Source: Ktedonobacterales bacterium
Lineage (GTDB): Bacteria > Chloroflexota > Ktedonobacteria > Ktedonobacterales > DATBGS01
Assembly (NCBI GenBank): GCA_036557285.1
Contig: DATBHW010000012.1
Location: 1 to 64,000 of the forward strand
Reading direction: 5' to 3'
DNA length: 64,000 nt
Shown: positions 25,682-34,978 of the stretch, one piece after another
Layout: every line of letters begins with the position of its first letter
How positions within the stretch are numbered: the stretch's first letter is position 1
Program-made: the position numbers and the translations under genes
Notes under the pieces: generated by a model
Databases searched by the model: none
What the model was told of the DNA's origin: nothing
Seen by the model: the letters and a program-made list of their open reading frames with translations, nothing else

Positions 25682-25754
25682 GCGGCTGGCGATTGATGAA
25701 GTTTGACCTTGTATCTGGGTCTGCCCAGGCCGACGTTGGCTGGCGGTGTGGAGG

Positions 25755-25938
25755 GGACTTGTAGCGCCGCCTTCCAGGCGGCTCGACGTTGGCGTGCCGC
25801 AGCCACGTCCCTAAAGGAGCAGCGTTCGCAGCAGCGCAGCGTTGGCCGCCAGGGACGGCGGCGCCACAAGTCCCCTCGCCTCCCCTGCCGCCTGGAAGGC
25901 GGCGCTACAAGTGGCCGCCAGGGGCGGCGCTACACGCC
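25755..25938. repeat. Four-copy palindromic repeat cluster
   Basis: Between convergent genes: TAGCGCCGCCTTCCAGGCGG (inverted), GCCGCCAGGGACGGCGGCG plus CCACAAG, GCCGCCTGGAAGGCGGCGC plus TACAAG, and CCGCCAGGGGCGGCGC plus TACAC. The last copy overlaps the 3' end of the methyltransferase gene. Confidence 0.75.
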
Positions 25939-26823
25939 CTTGATCGCCCACAGATAGGCGACGGCCATGCGAGTTGTTCCCTGTCCTCGCTCAACGAGTG
26001 GGCTGAGATGGTTCGCAAATTGTTCTGCCTCGGCGGGTGTCAATGCTGCTTGCAGCACTTCTTCCAGCGTTGGGGCCAGCGGATTGGGGGCGCTTTGTCG
26101 AAAAGTGTCCCACTTCGCTGGTTCCATTGGTTTCATATCCACCTGTACGTGCAGATGAATCTCGCCGAAACCAGCTTTTTCGGCAAAGCGAAACAGATCG
26201 TACTCGCCGAAGTCCATCATCGGGCCATATGCCTCTGTCTCGTTTTTGATAAGCAGCCCATATCCGGCCTTCACTTTGTCGGCAATGCCCTGCACAGGCG
26301 TCACGTTGTACCCAAAGAAGCGGTTCCCTGGCTCTGGATAGGCGAAGCGGTTGATTGGCTCGAAAAGCGAGATGCGCCCACCGGGCTTCAGGACACGGTA
26401 GAACTCGTGGAAGGCTTGCTGTTTGGCGGCGACGTAGATCAGGACAGAACGAGTTGTGACGACATCCACCGAAGCATCTGCCAGCGGAGTCAGATCATCC
26501 GCCGAGGCGCGAACAAACTGGCAGCGATCAAGTACACTCATTTGCCCGGCCAGCGCCTGGGAGTGATCGAGCAAATCCTGGGAAATATCGCTGAAAATAA
26601 CCTGTCCTTGCTCGCCGACCTGCGGCAGCCCGCCAAAGGCAATCAGTCCGTCGCCTGTGCCGACATCGAGCATCGTTTCGCCCGCCGCAATGTCGGCATG
26701 CTGGAGTACCTGGTCTCGAACAGCGAACAATCTTTGCAGCATGGTTTGCTGCTGCTCAGGGTCGCCGCCATGCCGCCGTTGCAGCAGCCATTGCGCCCAC
26801 TGGTCCTGGATGGTCTCAGCCAT
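25930..26823 (-). CDS. Class I SAM-dependent methyltransferase
   Basis: 297 residues. Motif I is ETMLDVGTGDGLIAFGGL, motif II FSDISQDLLDHS, and the post-motif is FVRASADDLTPLADASVDVV. FYRVLKPGGRISLFEPIN is the typical motif III loop. The C-terminal half (VKAGYGLLIKNETEAYGPMMDF...) is the substrate part. It is a UbiE/arsenite-like small-molecule methyltransferase; the substrate is unknown. A GGGAGG site precedes the start. The 3' end lies in a palindromic repeat. Confidence 0.82.
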   Translation of the reverse strand: MAETIQDQWAQWLLQRRHGGDPEQQQTMLQRLFAVRDQVLQHADIAAGETMLDVGTGDGLIAFGGLPQVGEQGQVIFSDISQDLLDHSQALAGQMSVLDRCQFVRASADDLTPLADASVDVVTTRSVLIYVAAKQQAFHEFYRVLKPGGRISLFEPINRFAYPEPGNRFFGYNVTPVQGIADKVKAGYGLLIKNETEAYGPMMDFGEYDLFRFAEKAGFGEIHLHVQVDMKPMEPAKWDTFRQSAPNPLAPTLEEVLQAALTPAEAEQFANHLSPLVERGQGTTRMAVAYLWAIKGV

Positions 26824-26898
26824 TGATTATGCCTCCCTACTGAAATAAATCGTTATATATTCAGCCTATTCTGAAGATTTGTGGAAGGCGCCCGTGAT

Positions 26899-27450
26899 AT
26901 GAGGCGAGTGTTTATCAGCATCCAAACAACCCGCAGCGCGCCCCAGCAATTGATGCTGGATTGCGTGTTTGCCGCCCTTCACGACCTGGCTCTGGCGCCT
27001 GTCACCGTCCACAATAGCCAGGAGGGTTACGACCCCTTACCAGAGATACGACAACGGATGCGTAGCTGCCAGGGGGCGCTCATTATCGCTCTGGAGCGTT
27101 TTCGCTGGGCTTCTGGCGTTGAATACCCCGACAGCGCCGACGCGATGAGCTATATTGATCGCCGCAACAGCACTATCTGGAATCATATCGAGGCGGCAAT
27201 GGCGTATCAGGCTGGCCTCCCTGTCCTTATTTTACAAGAACAAGGGCTACATTCAGCGGGTATGCTCAATAAGCAGTTGGGCAGTGTCATGATCGCTGAG
27301 TTTCGCCTGGATGACTGTATGAGTGGCCTCCCCGAAGCTGTTCAGCGTTCGCTTGAGGAGTGGTCTCAAGCCGTAATGAGCCAGCCGGTAAATGCCCCAC
27401 GAAGTGAGCAGGTCTGGTCCTCAAACATGGGAAATTGCCCTCAATCTTGA
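26899..27450 (+). CDS. Small protein with possible TIR/SLOG-like nucleotide-binding fold
   Basis: 183 residues. The first strand MRRVFISIQTT is followed by EIRQRMRSCQGALIIALERF and by WNHIEAAMAYQAGLPVLILQEQG. The order strand, helix, GALIIAL strand, Glu-containing helix and PVLIL strand resembles TIR or SLOG-type Rossmann domains. The Glu in HIEAAMA would match the TIR catalytic Glu position. A GTG start at 26881 adds six residues. No neighbour gives a role. The family assignment is tentative. Confidence 0.55.
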   Translation: MRRVFISIQTTRSAPQQLMLDCVFAALHDLALAPVTVHNSQEGYDPLPEIRQRMRSCQGALIIALERFRWASGVEYPDSADAMSYIDRRNSTIWNHIEAAMAYQAGLPVLILQEQGLHSAGMLNKQLGSVMIAEFRLDDCMSGLPEAVQRSLEEWSQAVMSQPVNAPRSEQVWSSNMGNCPQS

Positions 27451-27650
27451 GCAAGACGACCAGTGACAGGTTGAGAATCCGCTCTCATGCGGATTGTCGC
27501 ATGCCGTTTTTGTAAATTCAGCGCGCATTATTTGTCGCACGTCTGATGTTGAATGCTCGGACACCTTTCCAGAGTCGGCCAGGTTCAAGCCGAGTGTTCG
27601 GATATGAGCCAGGTCTGGAAGAACTGCGGTGATTCGTCAGGATCTGAGTT

Positions 27651-28109
27651 TTACCTCTCCTCTGGCACCATCTGCGGGTTCCAGATAATTTCCCAGAGAT
27701 GCCCATCGACATCTTTGAAATACCCTGAGTAGATACCCCAGGGTCGCTCATGTGGTTCGTCAGTTACCGTCGCCCCAGCAGCTTCTGCTTGTTTCAGCAG
27801 AGTATCGACCTCTTCTTTGCCTCGCACGAGATGCCCAATACTGAACTCGGTGGAACTTGCTGCTCCAACAGGCTCTTTGGCATCTTTCGCTAATTCAGTC
27901 TGGGGATAAAGCGCCAGAATGACTCCATGTTGGAGTTGAAACAGGACGATTGCCCCTGACGGATGCGTTTCATCGCCTTTGAATTCAGTGCCGATCATCC
28001 CACTGGTTGGCAAGCCCAGGCCATCACGATAAAAAGCGAGTGATTGTTCTAGATCGTTGACTCCCAAGGTAATCACCGAAATGCTCGGGGTCATCTGAGA
28101 GGTTGCCAT
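27651..28109 (-). CDS. VOC family protein (glyoxalase-like)
   Basis: 152 residues. SISVITLGVNDLEQSLAFYRDGLGL is the classical VOC opening and GAIVLFQLQHGVILALYPQ the second strand set. Near the C-terminus, PWGIYSGYFKDVDGHLWEIIWNP carries the conserved DPDGHxWE pattern (here DVDGHLWE, with metal-binding Glu). Start at MATSQMTPS after AAAGGA. Likely a small-molecule dioxygenase or lyase homologue; the substrate is unknown. Confidence 0.82.
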   Translation of the reverse strand: MATSQMTPSISVITLGVNDLEQSLAFYRDGLGLPTSGMIGTEFKGDETHPSGAIVLFQLQHGVILALYPQTELAKDAKEPVGAASSTEFSIGHLVRGKEEVDTLLKQAEAAGATVTDEPHERPWGIYSGYFKDVDGHLWEIIWNPQMVPEER

Positions 28110-28548
28110 AATTTCAATCCTTTCCAGGATGGAAAAGCTCTTCTGCAAATAGTTTCTTTCCTGCTCCTTTGCGGCCAGCGACACGTTTCGTAGCGCTACC
28201 CCATTTACACTATTGCATGTCAATACCCCAGGTGTGGAGCGACTTGCCCAGCTACTTTCCTCCTGGTGCTCATGATTGGAGGCAAATGCTCATGTTTCAG
28301 GGCCAAAGCTGCTCACATGGTAGGGCATTTACCACCAGCGCCGCTCATCCCCAGGGCGCCAGAAATAATGACCCCTTGACAGCAGCGATACAGTAAGGGG
28401 GGAACAAAGCTCACCCCCTTTGAGAAGGCTGCCCGTGTGAAGGGAGAGGGAGACCGCATGCTGGCGCTATCAAAAGGGCAATGCCTGGAGTATTGCGCTG
28501 CACGCATGTACTCCAAGAGGCTGCATTGGTTTCTTAAGGAGACGCTTC
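28110..28548. other. Intergenic region between divergent genes
   Basis: 440 bases with no convincing gene on either strand. It must contain the promoters of the VOC gene and of the receiver genes, but no strong -35/-10 pair was recognised. Confidence 0.4.
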
Positions 28549-28956
28549 ATGTCCAAGTACCCCCTCTCACCCATCGTAGTAATTGACCCTGACCCGCTTT
28601 ATCAACGGCAGATCGCGTATCTTCTTCAGGAGAGTTTTCAGTGTATTCCGGCGGCGACCCTGAGCGCAGCCTTTCAGATGATTCTGCGCTATCAGCCGGG
28701 CCTGATTATCCTGGAACTCGATCAGCCAGATGGTGATGCGTTCTCCTTCATCCACTATCTGCAACGGGATAGCGCGCTGAAAGCGATCCTGATTGCCTGT
28801 GTGACCACGCGCGCTTCTGTCGCCGACAAGGTGCGCGCCTTCCGGGTGGGTGCTGATGACTATATCGTCAAGCCAGTGTCAACCACGCTTTTCCACGGGC
28901 AGATGCTCCTGCTGCGCCGCACCGGATACATTGCGCGCAACGTTTCGGTGAGGTGA
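28549..28956 (+). CDS. Atypical receiver-domain protein (Glu at the phosphosite)
   Basis: 135 residues, a single REC domain. In LIILELDQPDGDAFSF the phosphoacceptor Asp of the usual D-x-x-x-P pattern is Glu (E-L-D-Q-P), a natural mimic of phosphorylation. The acidic pair is reduced to IDPDP, while the conserved Thr (ACVTTRAS) and Lys (YIVKPVS) remain. It is likely constitutively 'on' or a phospho-independent adaptor. It overlaps the next receiver gene by a few bases if that uses GTG, and a histidine kinase follows. Confidence 0.8.
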   Translation: MSKYPLSPIVVIDPDPLYQRQIAYLLQESFQCIPAATLSAAFQMILRYQPGLIILELDQPDGDAFSFIHYLQRDSALKAILIACVTTRASVADKVRAFRVGADDYIVKPVSTTLFHGQMLLLRRTGYIARNVSVR

Positions 28957-28961
28957 TAGAG

Positions 28962-29408
28962 ATGGCTGCTTCGCACGGACTGCCCACTGTTCTCATTGTC
29001 GAGGATAATCGTGATCTGCTCGATCTCCTGCTCATGGCTCTGCCGCGCCTTGGATCGTTCAGGGTCGTTGGCGTCTCCGATGGCATATCAGGGCTGGAGC
29101 AGTTCTACGCGCTGCGCCCGCAGTGTGTGGTGATTGACATTAAGATGCCTGGACTGGATGGCTACCAACTGGTGCGGGCGCTGCGCGGCGACCCGGAGAC
29201 GGCGGCTACTCCGCTCATTGTGCTGACGGCGCTGGCCCAGCAAAAGGACCAGTTTGCCGGGCTGGCGGCGGGCGCTGATCTGTATGTAATTAAGCCCGTT
29301 ACTCCGCAGGAACTTGTGGCGGCGATTCAGCAAGCCATTACCTTCAGCGAAGCAGATCGGCTCCAGCGCATGCAGGCGCTGCTGGAAGAAGAACTGCCCG
29401 AATCATAA
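28962..29408 (+). CDS. Response regulator, single receiver domain
   Basis: 148 residues with a canonical REC domain: acidic pair in LIVEDNRDLL, phosphoacceptor Asp in CVVIDIKMPGLDG, Thr in IVLTALA and Lys in VIKPVTPQE. There is no DNA-binding output domain, so it likely acts by protein contact or as a phosphorelay intermediate. The start is ATG 28962 or the overlapping GTG 28953. It lies between the atypical REC gene and a histidine kinase, probably one operon. Confidence 0.85.
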   Translation: MAASHGLPTVLIVEDNRDLLDLLLMALPRLGSFRVVGVSDGISGLEQFYALRPQCVVIDIKMPGLDGYQLVRALRGDPETAATPLIVLTALAQQKDQFAGLAAGADLYVIKPVTPQELVAAIQQAITFSEADRLQRMQALLEEELPES

Positions 29409-29431
29409 AAATCCCCCAAGGAGCGGATACC

Positions 29432-30901
29432 ATGAAGAATCTCGCTTCGCGTCGGTTTCTCCCCCTTTCTGCCGCAGAGTTTACAGTCTACCAGACCTAC
29501 GAGCGCCAGCGCCGCCAGCGCCTTTTAGGGGCTATGCTGCCTCTTTCGACGGTGGTATTTGGGCTTACCAGCGTTGTTTTCACTTTGCGGCTGGTCTTCG
29601 AGGATTTCGGGTTCACCACGCCAGCGTGGGTACTCTATGGCGCGACACTGGTGATAACGCTTTTCTTTCTTTTGGGGACAATAGCCTTGCGGCGGGGGCG
29701 AACGACGCTTGCTACCATGATGATGATCACGACAGGTAGTGTGGGGATTCTCTTCCTTGTTCTGTTTCAGGTGTTTGTCGAGGAGGGTTTAGACCCCTAT
29801 ACCTTGAGTGAGTTGATGATCTTTGGGTGTGTGATTGTCCTTGTCGGAGTGCTGGGCAACCTGTGGACGGTAGTGGGAGCGACGCTGCTGGTCAACATTT
29901 TGACGGTGTTCATGCTTTACCAGGCGCCGCGCCACGCGGGGCTGGAAGCGATCATCGAAGAGCAACTCGTGAGCATCATCGTGGCCGCGCTCATCCTTGA
30001 ATGGTTGATTGCGGCGTTCTTGATTGCAAACTGGCTGACGTATCGCCAGACGCTGCGAACACTGGGCGCGGCTTACGAACGGGTCTATCAAGCCGAGCGG
30101 CTGGATGAACTGAAAGATCAATTTATTACGCATGTCAATCATGAACTGCGCACGCCGATCATGGCGCTTCACGGCTATGTGGAATATCTGCGGGAGGCGC
30201 AGCCGCAGTTGTCGGATGCGGAACTGGCGCTGGCCCTGGAAAAGGCTAGCCGCACAGGTTCTTCGCTGGTCGCGCTGCTGTCCAGTATTCTGGAGGTGCG
30301 CCGGATTGATGGCAAAACCGATTCATACACACCAACGGCAGTGCCGGTACGCGAGGCTCTGGACACGGCCCTGACGCTGATTGACCCGCGCGAGACGCAT
30401 CGTGGGGGGCAGGATATACAGGTGGCGATTCCAGAAGGGATCGCTATCTGGGGGGAGCCGGTGCGCTTCCAGCAGATATTGACGAACTTACTCTCTAACG
30501 CGCTCAAGTATTCGCCGCCAGGGTCGCCGGTCCAGGTAGCGGCGCGGGTTCTGGCTCAGACCGGGCCTGGCTCGCGTCGGCGGCATGGGAACAGGCGCGC
30601 GCGATTTCTGGTGGAGATTCGGGTGCGCGACTTCGGCCTGGGGATTCCACCAGAGCAAGTTCCACTGCTTTTCAATCGGTTTGTGCGCTTGCCGCGTGAC
30701 CTGGCTTCGTCAGTAGTCGGCAGCGGGCTGGGGTTGTATCTGTGCCGGGTGATGACTGAGAGCATGGAGGGGACTATCCGGGTAGAGAGCAGCGGTGTGG
30801 AGGGTGAAGGCTCGACTTTCGTTGTCCGTTTGCCGCTTTCGCCAGCGCAAGTGGCGCACGAACCCCACCCAGCGGCGTCGGGTTCAGCGGCCTTTTCCTG
30901 A
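29432..30901 (+). CDS. Membrane-bound sensor histidine kinase
   Basis: 489 residues. Six hydrophobic helices (about 35-205) form a membrane sensor without a large outside loop. HisKA follows with the phospho-His in HVNHELRTPIMALHGYVEYL (about 236). HATPase_c has N-box ILTNLLSNALKYSPPG, G1 DFGLGIPPEQ and G2 GSGLGLYLCRVM. A short Arg-rich insertion (GSRRRHGNRRARF) interrupts the ATPase domain. It probably phosphorylates the canonical receiver encoded just upstream. Signal unknown. Confidence 0.9.
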   Translation: MKNLASRRFLPLSAAEFTVYQTYERQRRQRLLGAMLPLSTVVFGLTSVVFTLRLVFEDFGFTTPAWVLYGATLVITLFFLLGTIALRRGRTTLATMMMITTGSVGILFLVLFQVFVEEGLDPYTLSELMIFGCVIVLVGVLGNLWTVVGATLLVNILTVFMLYQAPRHAGLEAIIEEQLVSIIVAALILEWLIAAFLIANWLTYRQTLRTLGAAYERVYQAERLDELKDQFITHVNHELRTPIMALHGYVEYLREAQPQLSDAELALALEKASRTGSSLVALLSSILEVRRIDGKTDSYTPTAVPVREALDTALTLIDPRETHRGGQDIQVAIPEGIAIWGEPVRFQQILTNLLSNALKYSPPGSPVQVAARVLAQTGPGSRRRHGNRRARFLVEIRVRDFGLGIPPEQVPLLFNRFVRLPRDLASSVVGSGLGLYLCRVMTESMEGTIRVESSGVEGEGSTFVVRLPLSPAQVAHEPHPAASGSAAFS

Positions 30902-30926
30902 TGGCTTCAACTGCTAAACCAGCGCA

Positions 30927-30956
30927 TTGACAGAGGGGCGCTTCGGGGGCTAGACT
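30927..30956 (+). promoter_or_regulatory. Promoter of the 2-oxoacid dehydrogenase operon
   Basis: TTGACA, an 18-base spacer and TAGACT, 78 bases before the GTG start of the E1 alpha gene. Confidence 0.5.
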
Positions 30957-31033
30957 GCGGGTAAGAGAGGACTCCTCTGCTTATCAATCGCTTCGTGCCG
31001 CCGTGTTGCGCGCATATTCACAAGGAGGTTGCT

Positions 31034-32092
31034 GTGGTCACAACCTATTCACAGGAAACCGCTTTCCAAATCCTTGACCCTGAAGGGAAGATTGTTGGCC
31101 CTGTTCCCGATCTTTCCAATGAGCGATTGCTGGCTATGTTCCGCTGGATGTGGCTGGCGCGCAAGCTTTCCGATAAGATTATCGCGCTTCAGCGCCAGGG
31201 CCGGGCGACGACGTTTGGCTCGCTCGTCGGGCAGGAAGCGTCAGCCATTGGGCTGGCTGCGCCGCTGCGGCCAGAGGACTGGCTGGTTACATCGTATCGA
31301 GAGATTGCTTCGCATCTGGTGAAGGGCGTGCCGCTTGCCACGAAGATTTTTTCTTTCCGGGGCTGCACGCATCCGAGCTATCCGGTTGAGACGCACTGCC
31401 TGCCCATCCAGATCGTTATCGGTACGCAGCTCTTGCATGCCGTGGGGATTGCGATGGCCGCCAAAATCAAGGGCGATCCCATCGTGGCGGTTGGCGCGTG
31501 CGGCGATGGCGCAACCTCGGAGGGCGATTTCAACGAGGCGCTGAACTGGGCAGGCGTGTATAAAGCGCCGGTGGTGCTGGTGGTGCAAAATAACGGTTGG
31601 GCTATCAGCGTGCCACGCCACAAGCAGACCGCCGCTCCAACTATCGCGGCGCGCGGCGCTGGCTTTGGTGTGCCGTCGCGTCTGGTGGATGGTAACGATG
31701 TTCTGGCGGTCTACAGCGCGATGAGCGAGTCTGTTGACCGCGCCCGCGCAGGCGACGGCCCGACGCTGATCGAACTGCTGACCTATCGCATCGGTGCGCA
31801 TACGACTGCCGATGATCCGACGCGCTACCGCGATCCCGCCGAGATCGAAGTCTGGAAGGCGAAAGACCCCATCGCGCGCTTCAAACGCTATCTGGTCGGG
31901 CGCAAGCTGATGGATGACAAGAAGGAGAGCGCGCTGGTGGAAGAGGTCGAAGCGGAGATTAACGCTGCGGTTGACGAGGCCGAGGCGATGCCTTTGCCCT
32001 CGCCCGAAGAGATGTTCAACTGGGCGTATGCCAAGCCCTTCCCGCGCCTGGAAGAAGAGCGCGCTATGCTACAGCATTATCTGGCGAAGTAA
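31034..32092 (+). CDS. pdhA: 2-Oxoacid dehydrogenase E1 alpha subunit (pyruvate or branched-chain)
   Basis: 352 residues. The TPP-binding GDG...N motif is GACGDGATSEGDFNEALNWA through VVLVVQNNGWAIS. The phosphorylation-loop region RIGAHTTADDPTRYRDP is present. Together with E1 beta it decarboxylates a 2-oxoacid and acylates E2 lipoyl groups. The GTG start has AAGGAGG 5 bases upstream. The order E1 alpha, E1 beta, E2, ..., E3 fits one operon. Pyruvate versus branched-chain substrate cannot be decided; some features (RYRDPAEIEVW) are shared by both. Confidence 0.88.
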   Translation: MVTTYSQETAFQILDPEGKIVGPVPDLSNERLLAMFRWMWLARKLSDKIIALQRQGRATTFGSLVGQEASAIGLAAPLRPEDWLVTSYREIASHLVKGVPLATKIFSFRGCTHPSYPVETHCLPIQIVIGTQLLHAVGIAMAAKIKGDPIVAVGACGDGATSEGDFNEALNWAGVYKAPVVLVVQNNGWAISVPRHKQTAAPTIAARGAGFGVPSRLVDGNDVLAVYSAMSESVDRARAGDGPTLIELLTYRIGAHTTADDPTRYRDPAEIEVWKAKDPIARFKRYLVGRKLMDDKKESALVEEVEAEINAAVDEAEAMPLPSPEEMFNWAYAKPFPRLEEERAMLQHYLAK

Positions 32093-32112
32093 CGAGCGGA
32101 GCATAAAGAGCC

Positions 32113-33090
32113 ATGCAATCAACAATGGTTGAGGCGCTGAATCAGGCGCTGGCGCTCGAACTGGAGCGCGATGAGCGGGTGGTCCTGCTGGGACAGGATA
32201 TTGGCCCAAACGGTGGCGTCTTTCGCGTCACCGATCAGTTGCAAAAGCGTTTTGGCGAGCGGCGCGTCTTTGATACGCCGCTTTCGGAATCGGCAATCAT
32301 CGGCAGTTCGGTGGGCATGGCGGCCTATGGCCTGCGCCCGGTGGCCGAGATTCAATTTGCCGGTTTCCTCTTCCTGAGCATGAGCCAGCTTGTGACCCAG
32401 GCGGCGCGCATGCGCTTTCGCAGCGCGGGCGCGTTTGGCTGTCCGCTGGTTGTGCGCTCGCCCTTTGGCGGGGGCGTGCGCACACCGGAACTGCACCCGG
32501 ACAGCCTGGAAGGCGTGTTCTTGCAGACGCCAGGGATCAAGGTCGTGCTGCCCTCCAGTCCCTATGATGCCAAGGGGCTGCTGGCCTCGGCCATAGACGA
32601 TCCTGATCCGGTCATCTTTCTGGAGCATATGAAGCTGTATCGCTCCTTCCGCCAGGAGGTGCCCGAAGAACGCTACACGCTTCCGCTGGGTCAGGCGAAT
32701 GTGGTGCGCGAGGGCAGTGACGCTTCGGTGATTGCCTATGGCGCGATGGTGACGGTGGCGCTGGAAGCGGCAAAGCAGATTGAAGAGCGCAGCGGCAAGA
32801 GTGTTGAGGTGATTGATCTGCGCACGATCTGGCCGCTGGACGAGGCGACGATTACGGCTTCTGTCGAGAAGACAGGGCGGGCTGTTATCGTCCACGAAGC
32901 GCCGCGCGCGGGCGGTATCGGCGCGGAACTGACGGCGATCATTAACGAGCGTTGCCTGTATTCGCTGCTCAAGCCGGTTGAGCGCGTGACAGGCTACGAC
33001 GTACCTTATCCTGTGCCTGGGCATGAAGATTTCTATGTCCCGAACGTTGCGCGTGTCACCGATGCGCTGGAGCGGGCGCTGGCCGACTGA
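32113..33090 (+). CDS. pdhB: 2-Oxoacid dehydrogenase E1 beta subunit
   Basis: 325 residues. VVLLGQDIGPNGGVFRVTDQ and RVFDTPLSESAIIGSSVGMA are conserved. The Glu of LSESAI activates TPP. The C-terminal transketolase domain has VEVIDLRTIWPLDEATI and a PVPGHEDFYVPN end. It forms the alpha2beta2 E1. It follows E1 alpha by 20 bases. Confidence 0.9.
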   Translation: MQSTMVEALNQALALELERDERVVLLGQDIGPNGGVFRVTDQLQKRFGERRVFDTPLSESAIIGSSVGMAAYGLRPVAEIQFAGFLFLSMSQLVTQAARMRFRSAGAFGCPLVVRSPFGGGVRTPELHPDSLEGVFLQTPGIKVVLPSSPYDAKGLLASAIDDPDPVIFLEHMKLYRSFRQEVPEERYTLPLGQANVVREGSDASVIAYGAMVTVALEAAKQIEERSGKSVEVIDLRTIWPLDEATITASVEKTGRAVIVHEAPRAGGIGAELTAIINERCLYSLLKPVERVTGYDVPYPVPGHEDFYVPNVARVTDALERALAD

Positions 33091-33116
33091 CGCCGCCAGG
33101 GACGCAACGGTACACG
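33089..33116. repeat. Degenerate palindromic repeat between E1 beta and E2 genes
   Basis: CGCCGCCAGGGACGCAACGG followed by TACACG; the right arm is mutated. It lies inside the operon, in the 77-base gap. Confidence 0.5.
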
Positions 33117-33167
33117 CAACTGGCGGGTGGCGCCATTGATGATGAGCGAGCAACGGAGCTATAAGCC

Positions 33168-34469
33168 ATGATAGAGTTCAAGCTTCCAGATGTGGCTGAG
33201 GGTATTCACGAAGCAGAAATCCTGCGCTGGATGGTCAAGCCCGGCGATCAGGTGAAGCTGGACCAGCCGATGGTGGAGATTCAGACGGATAAATCCGTCG
33301 CGGAAATTGGCGCGCCGGTCACTGGCAAGGTGCTGGAGATTCTTTTCCAGCCTGGCGCGATTGCCCACGTGGGCGAAGTGCTGATTACACTGGAGCCGCA
33401 GGGGGCGCAGGCAGGCCCAAAAGCCGAGCGCGCGCCGCGTAACAACGGGGCAGAGGCTGGGGAAGTTGGCCTGAGCCAACTTAGCGGCGGCACGCCCGTA
33501 GAGGCGGTTTCGACCGCCAAACGCCACGCATTGGCTGCGCCTGCCGCGCGCAAGATGGCCTTTGAGATGGGCATTGACATTGATCAGGTGCAGGGCACCG
33601 GCCCTGGCGGGCGCGTGACGATGGAGGATGTACGCCAGTTTGCTGCGCGAGGCGCTGCTGCCTCTGCGCCTGCACCCGCCGCGACGAACGGGGTCACCGC
33701 TCCGGCTGCCGCTGGCGCGCCTGCTGCGCCTGCGCTGCCCCCCGCGCTGGCTGAGCCGGGTGGCGAGCAGCGCGAACCGCTGGTTGGGCTGCGCCGTCGC
33801 ATAGCGGAGCGCATGGAGCTTGCCTGGCGAACGATTCCGCACGCTACCGCTTTTGGCGAGGCTGATGGCGAGGCGCTGATGGCGCTGCGCGAAGAACTGA
33901 AGCCGCAGGCCGAGAAACAGGGCATCCGCCTGACCTATCTGCCGCTGCTGGTCAAGATCGTGGTGCAGGCGCTGAAAGAGTTCCCGATCTTCAACGCCAG
34001 CCTGGACGAGCAGCGCCGCGAGATCGTTTACAAGCGTTTCTACCACATCGGACTGGCAACAGATACGCCGGATGGTCTGCTCATCTCGGTTGTGCGCGAC
34101 GCAGACCGGCGCACGCTGCTGGACCTGGCCCGCGAGATCAATCGGCTGGTGGAGGCCGGGCGCAATCGCAAGCTGACACTTCAGGAGTCGAGCGGCAGCA
34201 CGTTCACGCTGAACAATGTGGGCAGCTTTGGTGGCAGCGGCGGCACAGGCGTGCCGATCATCAATCCACCGGAGGCAGCTATCCTGGCGGTGGGCGCGCT
34301 GCGCGAGCGGCCCGTCGCCCGGCAAGGAGCGATCATTGCGCGACCCACGCTGCCGCTGTCGCTCTCGTTCGATCATCGTTTGATTGATGGGGCTGGCTCT
34401 TCCGCCTTCATGGCGCGCTTCCAGGAACTGGTGGAGCATCCGTCACTGCTGCTGCTGAACAGCTATTAA
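33168..34469 (+). CDS. pdhC: Dihydrolipoamide acyltransferase (E2)
   Basis: 433 residues. Lipoyl domain (1-80) with lipoyl Lys in EIQTDKSVAEIGAP. An Ala/Pro linker surrounds a peripheral-subunit-binding domain (APAARKMAFEMGIDIDQVQG, then GPGGRVTMEDV). A second, long Ala/Pro linker follows, then the acyltransferase domain. The active site is SFDHRLIDGAGSSAFM with His and Asp. The protein is complete with one lipoyl domain. It forms the core of the complex. Confidence 0.92.
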   Translation: MIEFKLPDVAEGIHEAEILRWMVKPGDQVKLDQPMVEIQTDKSVAEIGAPVTGKVLEILFQPGAIAHVGEVLITLEPQGAQAGPKAERAPRNNGAEAGEVGLSQLSGGTPVEAVSTAKRHALAAPAARKMAFEMGIDIDQVQGTGPGGRVTMEDVRQFAARGAAASAPAPAATNGVTAPAAAGAPAAPALPPALAEPGGEQREPLVGLRRRIAERMELAWRTIPHATAFGEADGEALMALREELKPQAEKQGIRLTYLPLLVKIVVQALKEFPIFNASLDEQRREIVYKRFYHIGLATDTPDGLLISVVRDADRRTLLDLAREINRLVEAGRNRKLTLQESSGSTFTLNNVGSFGGSGGTGVPIINPPEAAILAVGALRERPVARQGAIIARPTLPLSLSFDHRLIDGAGSSAFMARFQELVEHPSLLLLNSY

Positions 34470-34488
34470 GTCGGCCAGGGGAGAGGTT

Positions 34489-34956
34489 ATGAGTCGTTAT
34501 CCAACTGCTGGCCTTACGGGCGCGACGGCTGCTGACCTGGCCTGGCTGCCCGGTAGCTGGTCCGGCTATCACGGCAATGCTTCTATTGAAGAATACTGGA
34601 GTACGCTGGCCGGGGGAACACTCATGGGCATGTTTCGCTTGCTGCGAGACAACCAGATAGGCTTTTACGAGCTTATCACGCTGGCCCCCGAAGGAGCGTT
34701 CCTGGTTATGCGCTTCAAGCACTTCCACGCTGATCTGATCGGCTGGGAAGAAAAAGACTCGTCGTTGGAGTTTGTGCTGGTGCACTATGCGGATGGGGAA
34801 GCGGTGTTTTTTGAGCGCAATGTGCCTGATCCCCGCTGGCTGATTTATCGCCGGGAAGGTGAGGATGCCCTGGTTGTTTACTTCGAGCATGAGGGAGCGG
34901 CGGTCACGGCTGACGATCAGTTTATCTTCACCCGGCACGCGGGCTGGGCGATGTAA
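34489..34956 (+). CDS. DUF6265-like protein
   Basis: 155 residues. LAWLPGSWSGYHGNASIEEYW and GTLMGMFRLLRDNQIGFYE match the DUF6265 pattern, a small beta-barrel lipocalin-like fold. Unknown function. It lies between E2 and E3 genes on the same strand, 19 bases after E2, so it is likely cotranscribed; a role in the complex is not implied. Confidence 0.7.
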   Translation: MSRYPTAGLTGATAADLAWLPGSWSGYHGNASIEEYWSTLAGGTLMGMFRLLRDNQIGFYELITLAPEGAFLVMRFKHFHADLIGWEEKDSSLEFVLVHYADGEAVFFERNVPDPRWLIYRREGEDALVVYFEHEGAAVTADDQFIFTRHAGWAM

Positions 34957-34978
34957 TGCTCGATTGAAAGGATTCGCT

